A stretch of 10,267 bases of DNA from Brachybacterium sp. UMB0905 (GCF_002871795.1 NZ_PNHL01000028.1:1-10267); one strand, 5' to 3'; positions 1 to 5,113 are shown, counted from the first letter of the stretch. Notes: generated by a model not told the origin, from the letters alone. Program-made: numbers and translations.

Positions 1-396
1 GACCACATGCGCACAAGCCTGGTGATCGACGCGCTGGCCATGGCCCGCACCCACGGCTACGCAGCACCCCAGGCAATGTTCCACAGCGATCACGGCACCC
101 AATACACCAGTCAAGAATTCGGAGAATACTGTACTGAGAACGGATTCACGCAGTCCATAGGGAGGGCCGGAGTGTGCTGGGACAATGCCGTCGCGGAGAG
201 CTTCTTCTCCTCGCTGAAGAACGAAATGTATCACCACCACGTATTCTCTGAGCATCGTCGGGCACGATTCGCGATCGCCGACTACATCGAGGCTTTCTAT
301 AACCGCGCCCGCCTCCACTCATCGCTCGGCTACCGCACCCCCGCCAAGGCGTGGACCGAGCAGACCACCCCCACCACCCTCCCAGCGGTCGCCTGA
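1..396 (+). CDS. IS3-family transposase OrfB, C-terminal part (5' end outside window)
   Basis: This is the C-terminal half of an IS3-family DDE transposase (rve integrase core), which cuts and joins IS ends. The reading frame is open from the first base of the window, so the gene starts outside it. Counting from the ATG at position 7, two catalytic residues are visible: Asp28 in FHSDHGTQYTS and Glu64 in AVAESFFSSLK. They are separated by 35 residues, the D-35-E spacing of this family; the first Asp is off the window. The segment YIEAFYNRARLHSSLGYRTP is the usual C-terminal signature of IS3 OrfB proteins. The stop is TGA at 394-396, about 40 bases before the element's right end. The visible part carries no frameshift, so the element may be intact to the left. 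It lies inside an ISL3 transposase gene. Confidence 0.9.
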   Translation, partial: DHMRTSLVIDALAMARTHGYAAPQAMFHSDHGTQYTSQEFGEYCTENGFTQSIGRAGVCWDNAVAESFFSSLKNEMYHHHVFSEHRRARFAIADYIEAFYNRARLHSSLGYRTPAKAWTEQTTPTTLPAVA

Positions 397-442
397 CCAC
401 CGGAAACCACACCGACTGTCCGAAATCCTTGACACACCCCAG
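1..442 (+). mobile_element. IS3-family element, right part (IS3 copy 1), inserted in an ISL3 element
   Basis: The element carries the OrfB fragment and ends shortly after its stop. The right terminal sequence GTCCGAAATCCTTGACACA lies at 418-436. The boundary is either position 436 (ending in CA, the usual IS3 rule) or 442, because CCCCAG follows the same terminus in a second copy at 852-890. Beyond 442 the sequence is ISL3 transposase, which reads cleanly from 443 rightwards on the reverse strand. The left end is outside the window, so the exact inverted repeat and target duplication cannot be checked. Confidence 0.75.
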
Positions 443-734
443 TGGACTCCCTGAACGTGCCCCTGGTGCAGGTAGGCTCGAGGCAGAACCAGCGCCGCTT
501 GGCCCACACCACCTCTATCGCCCCAGCAATCGGGACGTCCCGAATCTGCTGGTCCCGGCGGGAGTGGACCTTGGTCGCGAGCACCCCGAAAGCGGGGCAG
601 CCCGGCGGAACGGTCGAGACGACCACCGCCCGTCGGCCACCATCGGGCAGGTCGACGGCGTCGATGACGCGGTAGTTGGGCAGGTTGAAGATCGTGCTCG
701 CATTATCCCGCTGCGAACCAGTACTCTCATGCAC
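441..734 (-). pseudogene. ISL3-family transposase, N-terminal fragment, truncated by IS3 insertion
   Basis: About 98 N-terminal residues of an ISL3-family transposase, read on the reverse strand from ATG 732-734. The stretch VHSRRDQQIRDVPIAG followed by VVWAKRRWFC is characteristic of the ISL3 N-terminal zinc-finger region (zf-ISL3). The first half of the metal site reads CPAFG where family members normally have CPxCG, so Cys is replaced by Phe49; the second pair, Cys84 and Cys89, is present. After the triplet Glu-Ser-Thr the frame runs into the right end of the IS3 element and picks up unrelated codons. The helix-turn-helix and the DDE domain are missing from the window and may lie beyond the left edge on the other side of the IS3 insertion. 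The product cannot be functional. Confidence 0.8.
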
Positions 735-848
735 AGGCTCGTGGTCCTCTGGAATGTGGATGTCTTGACAACACCCATCACAGCAGGACCACGAGCCGTC
801 CTACGCCAGCGACGCGATGCTCCCCATCACCACGAACCGTGAAGAGCC
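443..848 (-). mobile_element. ISL3-family element, 5' part, interrupted
   Basis: This holds the transposase fragment plus about 114 bases of upstream DNA. The outer end reads, on the reverse strand from 848, GGCTCTTCACGGTTCGTGG, which fits the GGCTCTTC start typical of ISL3-family inverted repeats. To its right the sequence returns to an IS3 right end, so the ISL3 element landed inside an IS3 copy just after its transposase stop. ISL3 elements make 8-bp target duplications; only one flank (CGCAAACC at 849-856) is available. Confidence 0.65.
736..797 (-). promoter_or_regulatory. 13-bp perfect inverted repeat over the ISL3 transposase start region
   Basis: Positions 736-748 (GGCTCGTGGTCCT on the + strand) and 785-797 (AGGACCACGAGCC) are exact reverse complements separated by 36 bases. 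On the transposase mRNA the second arm contains AGGA, the only ribosome-binding-like sequence near the ATG at 734, and ends one base before UGUGC-AUG. A folded transcript would bury this site. Such hairpins are known in IS10 and IS50, where they keep read-through transcripts from being translated; applying that model here is inference. Confidence 0.5.
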
Positions 849-890
849 CGCAAACCACACCGACAGTCCGAAATCCTTGACACACCCCAG
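849..890 (+). mobile_element. Right-end fragment of a second IS3 element (IS3 copy 2)
   Basis: Positions 852-890 match 404-442 over 39 bases with a single difference (T417 versus A865). It is therefore the right terminus of a second copy of the same IS3-family element. Its body would lie to the left but is displaced by the ISL3 insertion at 848/849. It contains no coding sequence. Confidence 0.75.
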
Positions 891-891
891 A

Positions 892-916
892 TGTCACCTA
901 TCCGTGCAGCAGTCCC
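892..916 (+). mobile_element. Solo right inverted repeat of IS-A
   Basis: These 25 bases are identical to 4964-4988, the inner right terminal repeat of the complete IS-A copy, and are the reverse complement of 3696-3720, its left end. The outward face points right, so the body of this copy belonged to the left, where IS3/ISL3 DNA now stands. Immediately right of 916 the relaxase reading frame begins cleanly, so this end marks the insertion that broke that gene. Confidence 0.8.
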
Positions 917-1096
917 GATCGGCTCCGCGAGGCCGTCCAGACCGGACCCGTACCAGCGGCCCGGAGGTGTACCTGACTGCTCGTAGTACCTCGTCAGGGC
1001 CGTCGCTGCGTCCCGATCACCGTCACCGACGACGACGCTGTTGAGCAGGTACCGGTAGCCCTGCCCAGCCGTCATCACCCGGATCGAGACCGTCAC
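917..1096 (-). pseudogene. MobF (TrwC/TraA-type) relaxase, N-terminal 60-codon stub
   Basis: Read on the reverse strand from GTG 1094-1096, the first 60 residues match the N-terminus of actinobacterial MobF conjugative relaxases: MTVSIRVMTAGQGYRYLL, then a linker, then RYYEQSGTPPGRWYGSGL. These enzymes nick plasmid or ICE DNA at oriT; the N-terminal tyrosines, here Tyr14 and Tyr16 in GYRYLL, are the usual position of the DNA-attacking residue. The frame is lost at 916, where the IS-A inverted repeat starts. The metal-binding histidine triad and the C-terminal helicase are absent. No convincing ribosome-binding site is seen upstream. This is the relic of a conjugative or mobilizable element; the recognition rests on motif memory, not a search. 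Confidence 0.8.
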
Positions 1097-1186
1097 ACCC
1101 GGCAGGTACGCCCGCGGAGAGTGATTGCCTACCGACTACGAAGCTAAGGGGCGCGGAGCGTCGCACTCTCTGCGTAGCCGCGCGAG
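1097..1186. other. Non-coding junction between relaxase stub and AraC gene
   Basis: Ninety bases that hold the upstream region of the relaxase stub and the 3' flank of the regulator gene. GAGAGTG (1117-1123) and CACTCTC (1164-1170) are reverse complements 40 bases apart, but nothing convincingly marks a promoter or terminator. Confidence 0.3.
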
Positions 1187-2137
1187 TCAGCGTTGGCGGC
1201 GGATGGTGCCGGGGGTGTGTCCGATGATGCGGGTGAAGGCACGGTTGAACGCGGCTTCTGATTGGTAGCCGAGTTCCGTGGCGAGCCTTGCTGCGGTGGT
1301 GTTCTCGTTACGGAGTCTGGTGTGGGCGATGTTCATGCGCCAGCGGGTGAGGTAGGCGATGGGGGCAACGCCTGTGAGTTCGGTGAAGCGGGTGCTGAAT
1401 GACGACCGCGACATGCTTGCGAGCTGTGCGAGGCGCTCGAGCGTCCATTCGCGTCCCGGTTCGTTGTGGATAGCTTCCAGGGCATAGCCGATCCGCTCGT
1501 CGTGCAGAGCGCGGAGCCAGCCTGAGCCGGTGTCGGGATTGTTGGCGAGCCATGCGCGGATTGCTTGGACGACGAGGATGTCGGCGAGCCTGGTGGCGAC
1601 TGCTTCTCCGCCGGGTTGCGGATGGGAGAGTTCGCCGGCCATGAGGCGCAGGGTGTCGCGGATCGAGGATGCGGCTGAGAGGGTGTCGCCGCCGACGAAG
1701 AGCACCGATGGGAGTGCGCGCATGAGTTCACGGGCCGCGGGATCGTCGAACGACACCACGCCACAGATCAACTGCGCCGAACGATCGCTGCCCCCGTGCC
1801 GCAGCACGGAGTAGTGCTCGGTGAGGTACTGCTGCGGCAGCAGATCGACGCGCGGCCCCGCTGCGCTGGTCTCCGTGCTGGCGAGGTCATGGCCGAGCCC
1901 ATGCGGCACGAGGGCAAGGTCGCCCGCGCGAAGTTCCCGTGGATCAGCGTCGGGCAGACGAAGCCAGCAGGTGCCGGTGGTGAGGACGTGGAAGCTGATC
2001 GAGTCCGGGATAGCGGGCATCTGAAGTGCCCAGGGCTCGCCGAGTTCGGCGTGGCAGTAGAACGTGCTGCGCATCCGTAGCGTGTGCAGCACGCGCGCCA
2101 GCCGGTCTGTGGTCTCAGCAGGAAGTCCTGGTCTCAT
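1187..2137 (-). CDS. AraC-family transcriptional regulator (cupin plus HTH)
   Basis: A 316-residue one-component regulator of the AraC family. Residues about 8-190 form a cupin-like sensor of the type found in the AraC-binding/Cupin_6 group, including LRAGDLALVPHGLGHDL (69-85). Residues about 213-316 carry the paired helix-turn-helix domain: first helix pair around WTLERLAQLASMSRSSFSTR (231-250), second around AARLATELGYQSEAAFNRAF (282-301), followed by the family's closing HTPGTIRRQR. The start ATG (2135-2137) is the first residue of the frame; only a weak G-rich stretch precedes it. The gene is divergent from the oxidoreductase at 2284 with a 146-bp shared control region, the usual arrangement of an AraC activator and its target. 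The ligand is unknown. Confidence 0.92.
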   Translation of the reverse strand: MRPGLPAETTDRLARVLHTLRMRSTFYCHAELGEPWALQMPAIPDSISFHVLTTGTCWLRLPDADPRELRAGDLALVPHGLGHDLASTETSAAGPRVDLLPQQYLTEHYSVLRHGGSDRSAQLICGVVSFDDPAARELMRALPSVLFVGGDTLSAASSIRDTLRLMAGELSHPQPGGEAVATRLADILVVQAIRAWLANNPDTGSGWLRALHDERIGYALEAIHNEPGREWTLERLAQLASMSRSSFSTRFTELTGVAPIAYLTRWRMNIAHTRLRNENTTAARLATELGYQSEAAFNRAFTRIIGHTPGTIRRQR

Positions 2138-2283
2138 GGCCCCAGTCTGCCCTATTCCGACACCATTTCACCGGCGGTATCGGACGAATGAGCAAGAAGA
2201 TTGGATTCACAGGCATGGTGTCGCCGATCAAGCATCCGTACCGTCAACTTCGTAAGCAAGCCGCTTGACCGAGAGGAATCATC
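2138..2283. promoter_or_regulatory. Divergent control region with repeated GGTRTCG half-sites
   Basis: This AT-richer spacer separates the AraC gene from the oxidoreductase. It holds three copies of one half-site: TCCGACACC at 2156-2164, the inverted GGTATCGGA at 2176-2184 (8 of 9 bases complementary), and ATGGTGTCG at 2215-2223, which is a perfect inverted match of CGACACCAT at 2158-2166. Repeated half-sites between a regulator and its divergent target are good operator candidates. A clear ribosome-binding site, GAGAGG at 2271-2276, lies seven bases before the oxidoreductase ATG. No convincing -35/-10 pair is seen. Confidence 0.45.
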
Positions 2284-3147
2284 ATGTACGTCATCGCAGG
2301 AGCAACAGGCAGAGTGGGCTCAGTGGCAGCTCGTGCGCTGCTGGCCGCTGATACAAAAGTGCGCGTGCTCGTGCGCCGCCCGTCGGATGCCGACGAGTGG
2401 GAAGCGCAGGGGGCCGAGGTGCGCATCGTCGCGCTCGACGACCGGGCCGCGCTCACCGAGGCGCTGCGAGCGTGCGCCGGGTTCTTCGCCCTACTGCCGT
2501 TCGACCTCACCGTCGACGATCTCGAGGAGCATGCGGGTCGCCTGGTCGCCTCGATCTCGGGCGCGGTCGCCGAGGCCCGCGTGCCGCATGTCGTGATGCT
2601 GTCTTCCGGGGGTGCGGATCTCGCGGGCGGCACCGGCCCGATCGCCGGCCTGCACCGCCTCGAAGAAGCACTGCGCGCAACCGGCACCACGTTGACCGCG
2701 TTGCGTCCGGGACACTTCCAAGAAAAGGTCGGCGACGTGATCGACGTCGCACGCGACAGCGGTATCTACCCCGTGTTCGCCACCTCGGCCGACGCCCCGC
2801 TGCCGATGGTCGCCACCGCAGACCTCGGTGGGCTCGTGGCCGAGAGGCTCCAGTCGCCGCCCGCTGTGAGTGAGAGCATCGATGTCGTCGGCCCCGCCTA
2901 CTCGGAGCGCACTATCGCCGAACTGCTCGGCGAGGCTCTCGGGCGGGAGCTAGAGGTCGCGACGGTTCCCGAGGAAGCCTGGGCCGGCGCCCTTTCCGAA
3001 GCAGGGTTCCGCCCGCACATCGCCGAGAGCCTCGCTGAGCTGTACCGAGCCGACGAGCACGGACTGCTCGCTCCGCGCGGTGACCGCAGCGTGCACGTAA
3101 ACACCCCAGTCGAAGCAACCATCGAGCGCGTCCTCGCGCTCCGTTGA
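2284..3147 (+). CDS. NmrA-type NAD(P)-binding oxidoreductase
   Basis: A 287-residue atypical short-chain dehydrogenase of the NmrA/NAD(P)H-binding group. The Rossmann dinucleotide motif GATGRVG is at residues 6-12, directly after the first beta strand; Arg31-Arg32 at the end of strand two suggest NADP(H) preference. VMLSSGGAD (104-112) and LRPGHFQE (140-147) match the positions seen in NmrA and QorB-like proteins, where the latter lines the substrate pocket. The Tyr-x-x-x-Lys catalytic pair of classical SDRs is not obvious, as usual in this group. The ATG start has the ribosome-binding site GAGAGG seven bases upstream. It is followed 13 bp later by a membrane-protein gene, most likely in one operon under the divergent AraC regulator. 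The substrate is unknown; quinones or other small electrophiles are possible by family analogy. Confidence 0.88.
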   Translation: MYVIAGATGRVGSVAARALLAADTKVRVLVRRPSDADEWEAQGAEVRIVALDDRAALTEALRACAGFFALLPFDLTVDDLEEHAGRLVASISGAVAEARVPHVVMLSSGGADLAGGTGPIAGLHRLEEALRATGTTLTALRPGHFQEKVGDVIDVARDSGIYPVFATSADAPLPMVATADLGGLVAERLQSPPAVSESIDVVGPAYSERTIAELLGEALGRELEVATVPEEAWAGALSEAGFRPHIAESLAELYRADEHGLLAPRGDRSVHVNTPVEATIERVLALR

Positions 3148-3160
3148 ACGGCGGGCTGCC

Positions 3161-3643
3161 GTGTCTTCCCTCATTGATGCCCTGGTCGTCGCTGCGATTG
3201 TGATGAACGGGTTGCTCGCCGGGCTGTTCTTCGTCTTCGCCTGCGCGATCACGCCCGGTTTCGGGCGCGTTGATGACGCCACCTACGTGCAGGCGTTTCG
3301 CGCGATCAACCGCGCGATCGTGAACGGCTGGTTCCTGCTCGTCTTCTTCACCGCCCCGCTCACGGCTCTCGCCTACGCCTTCCTCGGTACAAGGTCGGCC
3401 GCAATCGTGCCGACATCCTGGGCGTGGGCGGGTGCAGCATGCGCCGCTCTGACGTTGATCATCACCGCAGTCCGGAACGTACCGCTCAACACACAACTCG
3501 ACCGAGCCGCAACCAGAACGCAGGTCGAGTACCGGGTCGCGCGCGAACGATTCGAGGCACTCTGGAATCGGTGGAACCTCACCCGAACGATCACGAGTGC
3601 CGGTGCCCTCGTGAGCCTCGTACTCGCCGGAGCCCTGGGGTGA
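3161..3643 (+). CDS. DUF1772 / anthrone-oxygenase-like membrane protein
   Basis: A 160-residue integral membrane protein with four predicted helices: about residues 5-30, 53-76, 82-104 and 143-160. The motif RNVPLN (105-110) after helix three, and the later WNRWNLTRT (135-143), are hallmarks of the DUF1772 family, which includes fungal anthrone oxygenases (HypC/AgnL2 type) and many uncharacterised bacterial proteins. The start is GTG 3161, preceded by a modest GGCGGG; the gene follows the oxidoreductase by 13 bp and is probably translated from the same message. Pairing of DUF1772 with an NAD(P)-binding protein suggests a joint redox role on an aromatic or quinone-like compound, but that is inference. 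The stop TGA at 3641 is only 50 bp from the left end of IS-A. Confidence 0.82.
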   Translation: MSSLIDALVVAAIVMNGLLAGLFFVFACAITPGFGRVDDATYVQAFRAINRAIVNGWFLLVFFTAPLTALAYAFLGTRSAAIVPTSWAWAGAACAALTLIITAVRNVPLNTQLDRAATRTQVEYRVARERFEALWNRWNLTRTITSAGALVSLVLAGALG

Positions 3644-3648
3644 AGCAG

Positions 3649-3687
3649 ATGACCGAAGCCCCGCACGTCAACTATGCACATGAGTAA
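3649..3687 (+). other. Possible start of a third operon gene, lost at the IS-A insertion
   Basis: An ATG at 3649, eight bases after the DUF1772 stop and behind a GGGGTGAAG stretch, opens a frame of only 12 codons (MTEAPHVNYAHE) that stops at 3687. A second ATG at 3680 opens MSKSR and runs into the IS-A left end. Either could be the 5' remnant of a third operon gene, or neither is coding. There is no homology evidence. Confidence 0.2.
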
Positions 3688-3764
3688 GTCGAGAAGGGAC
3701 TGCTGCACGGATAGGTGACATCTGATCTGGCTTGCCTGCTGGGCGGCCTGGAAGGATGTGCATC

Positions 3765-4073
3765 ATGCCTGCTCCCTATCCCCAGGAGTTCCGTGACGAT
3801 GTGGTGGCCGTGGCTCGCGCCCGTGAGGACGGTGTCACGATCGCGCAGATCGCGAAGGACTTCGGTGTCCACGAGATGACGTTGCATAAGTGGATGCGCC
3901 AAGCCGATATCGATGACGGCAACCGGCCCGGTAGAAGCCGGCAGGAGGCTGATGAGCTGCGCGAGGCTCGCAAGCGGATCCGCCTGCTCGAGCAGGAGAA
4001 CGAGGTCCTGCGTCGTGCTGCCGCGTATCTGTCCCAGGCGAATCTGCCGGGAAAAGGTATTACCCGCTTGTGA
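3765..4073 (+). CDS. IS3-family transposase OrfA (IS-A)
   Basis: A 102-residue OrfA of IS3-type elements. Residues 8-46 form the DNA-binding helix-turn-helix, with GVTIAQIAKDFGVHEMTLHK (23-42) as its core; residues 59-90 (EADELREARKRIRLLEQENE and following) form the leucine-zipper coiled coil used for multimerisation. I chose ATG 3765 because GGAAGGA (3750-3756) stands eight bases upstream and because MPAPYPQEF is the typical OrfA start; ATG 3756 is in frame but too close to that site. A-AAA-G at 4052-4056 lies six codons before the stop, the position of the programmed -1 frameshift that makes OrfAB. The stop TGA overlaps the start of OrfB in GTGA. Confidence 0.9.
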   Translation: MPAPYPQEFRDDVVAVARAREDGVTIAQIAKDFGVHEMTLHKWMRQADIDDGNRPGRSRQEADELREARKRIRLLEQENEVLRRAAAYLSQANLPGKGITRL

Positions 4074-4954
4074 AAGAGCTCGCCGCTGACGGGATTCCTG
4101 TCACGGTGTCCTTGCGGGTCCTGAAGCTCTCCAGAGCCCCGTACTACCGGTGGCTCCGCCAGCCCGTGACGCCCACGGAGCTGTGCGAGGCCTACCGTGC
4201 CAACGCCCTGCATGACGCTCACCTGGATGACCCCGAGTTCGGCTCCCGCCTCCTGGCCGATGAGGCCGCGGCTGCTGGCGAGGGGATGTGTGATCGCACC
4301 TCGTGGAGGATTTGCCACGACAACCAGTGGTTCTCCATGTTCGGCATCAAACGGGGGAAGAACGGCAAACGCCCCGGCCCTGCGGTCCACGACGACCTTA
4401 TCGAGCGGGACTTCACCGCCGATGATGTCAACGAACTGTGGCTGACCGACATTACTGAGCATCCCACTGACGAGGGCAAGCTCTACCTGTGCGCGGTCAA
4501 GGACGCGTTCTCCGGACGGATCGTGGGCTACTCGATCGACTCACGGTTGAAAGCCCGCCTGGCCGTAAACGCCCTGAACAACGCCGTTGCCCGGCGCGAG
4601 GACGTGGCCGGGTGTATCGTCCACTCCGACCGCGGGTCCCAGTTCCGAGCCCGGTCATTCATCCATGCCCTGGACCAGCACCGCCTCATCGGCTCCATGG
4701 GCCAGGTCGGTGCCGCCGGTGACAACGCGGCAATGGAATCGTTCTTCGCCCTGCTGCAGAAGAACGTCCTGAACCGTCAGCGGTGGCGCACCCGGGAAGA
4801 GCTCCGTATCGCCATCATTCCCCCGCAAGCGGGAGGTGCCCCCACCTGGATCGAGCGGACCTACCACCGGCGCCGCCGGCAGGCCCGTCTGGGCCGGTTG
4901 ACCCCCATCGAATACGAGACCATCATGAGCCCCGCCGTGACACTCGCGGCCTAA
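4070..4954 (+). CDS. IS3-family transposase OrfB, DDE integrase core (IS-A)
   Basis: The catalytic half of the IS-A transposase, 294 residues from GTG 4070. It holds the rve domain with Asp127 (LWLTDITEH), Asp187 (IVHSDRGSQF) and Glu223 (NAAMESFF); the last two are 35 residues apart, as required in IS3. The N-terminal part, SRAPYYRWL (21-29), is the usual HTH_21-like linker. It lies in the -1 frame relative to OrfA; slipping on A-AAA-G would give an OrfAB fusion of about 396 residues. One oddity is that after RIAI (residues 246-249) the usual VTWIERTYHRRRRQ is split by about eight extra residues (IPPQAGGAP region, 250-258), encoded by a hairpin-rich stretch at 4819-4843. The frame stays open, so activity may or may not survive. 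Confidence 0.9.
   Translation: MKELAADGIPVTVSLRVLKLSRAPYYRWLRQPVTPTELCEAYRANALHDAHLDDPEFGSRLLADEAAAAGEGMCDRTSWRICHDNQWFSMFGIKRGKNGKRPGPAVHDDLIERDFTADDVNELWLTDITEHPTDEGKLYLCAVKDAFSGRIVGYSIDSRLKARLAVNALNNAVARREDVAGCIVHSDRGSQFRARSFIHALDQHRLIGSMGQVGAAGDNAAMESFFALLQKNVLNRQRWRTREELRIAIIPPQAGGAPTWIERTYHRRRRQARLGRLTPIEYETIMSPAVTLAA
4819..4847 (+). repeat. In-frame hairpin insertion within IS-A orfB
   Basis: CCCGC (4822-4826) and GCGGG (4829-4833) form a stem with a two-base loop, and AGGTG (4834-4838) and CACCT (4843-4847) form a second stem with a CCCC loop. The stretch replaces one codon junction in a motif that is otherwise strongly conserved in IS3 transposases, adding about 24 bases without breaking the frame. 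No second copy was noticed in the window. Confidence 0.5.
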
Positions 4955-4968
4955 CACCCCGACTGTCA

Positions 4969-5008
4969 CCTATCCGTGCAGCAGTCCCCCTATCCGTGCA
5001 GCAGTCCC
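4969..5008 (+). repeat. Exact 20-bp tandem duplication of the IS-A right terminus
   Basis: Positions 4969-4988 and 4989-5008 are identical and directly abutting. Each copy holds the outer part of the IS-A inverted repeat. The solo right end at 892-916 has only one copy, so the duplication is specific to this insertion. Confidence 0.9.
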
Positions 5009-5010
5009 TT

Positions 5011-5113
5011 CCTTCATCCCCACCCCAGTGACTACAACGTCATGACCCGCAACAGCTAGCCTCTTCACGGCGAGGTGCCTGCGGCCGGGCGGCTCACGCT
5101 GTGCGTGCGGCGC
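5011..5113. other. Non-coding junction between IS-A and the core genes
   Basis: About 100 bases of 3' flank for the YbjN-type gene, the first sequence after the mobile region. A short stem CACGC/GCGTG (5095-5099/5103-5107, three-base loop) follows the stop codon in the direction of transcription, but it is only five base pairs without a T tract. No gene is seen. Confidence 0.3.

Larger units (their letters stand above)
3694..5010 (+). mobile_element. Complete IS3-family element IS-A
   Basis: A full IS of about 1.3 kb with two overlapping transposase frames. The left end (3694-3720) and right end are inverted repeats: 3696-3720 is the exact reverse complement of 4964-4988, and 3694-3715 is also the exact reverse complement of 4989-5010, because the last 20 bases of the right end occur twice in tandem. 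Which copy is the active end is unclear. The left flank (GTCGAG) and right flank (CCTTCATC) show no 3-5 bp target duplication, which points to a rearrangement after insertion. Another right end of the same element lies at 892-916 in the same direction. Confidence 0.85.

Noticed and set aside
351..842. 163-codon forward frame across the ISL3 remnant
   Set aside because: It runs opposite to the recognisable ISL3 transposase fragment, crosses the IS3/ISL3 junction and has no family features; it is a shadow frame of GC-rich DNA.
1117..1170. GAGAGTG/CACTCTC inverted repeat as terminator of the AraC gene
   Set aside because: Only seven base pairs with a 40-base loop and no T tract; too weak to call.
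2912..3496. Reverse frame over the oxidoreductase end and DUF1772 gene
   Set aside because: Arg/Gly-rich composition, no motif, and it opposes two recognisable genes.
4819..4847. CRISPR repeat
   Set aside because: The hairpin resembles GC-rich CRISPR repeats in style, but there is a single copy, no spacers, and it is inside a transposase frame.
5041..5110. tRNA gene or attachment site next to the IS region
   Set aside because: No cloverleaf could be traced and no direct repeat with the left part of the window was found.
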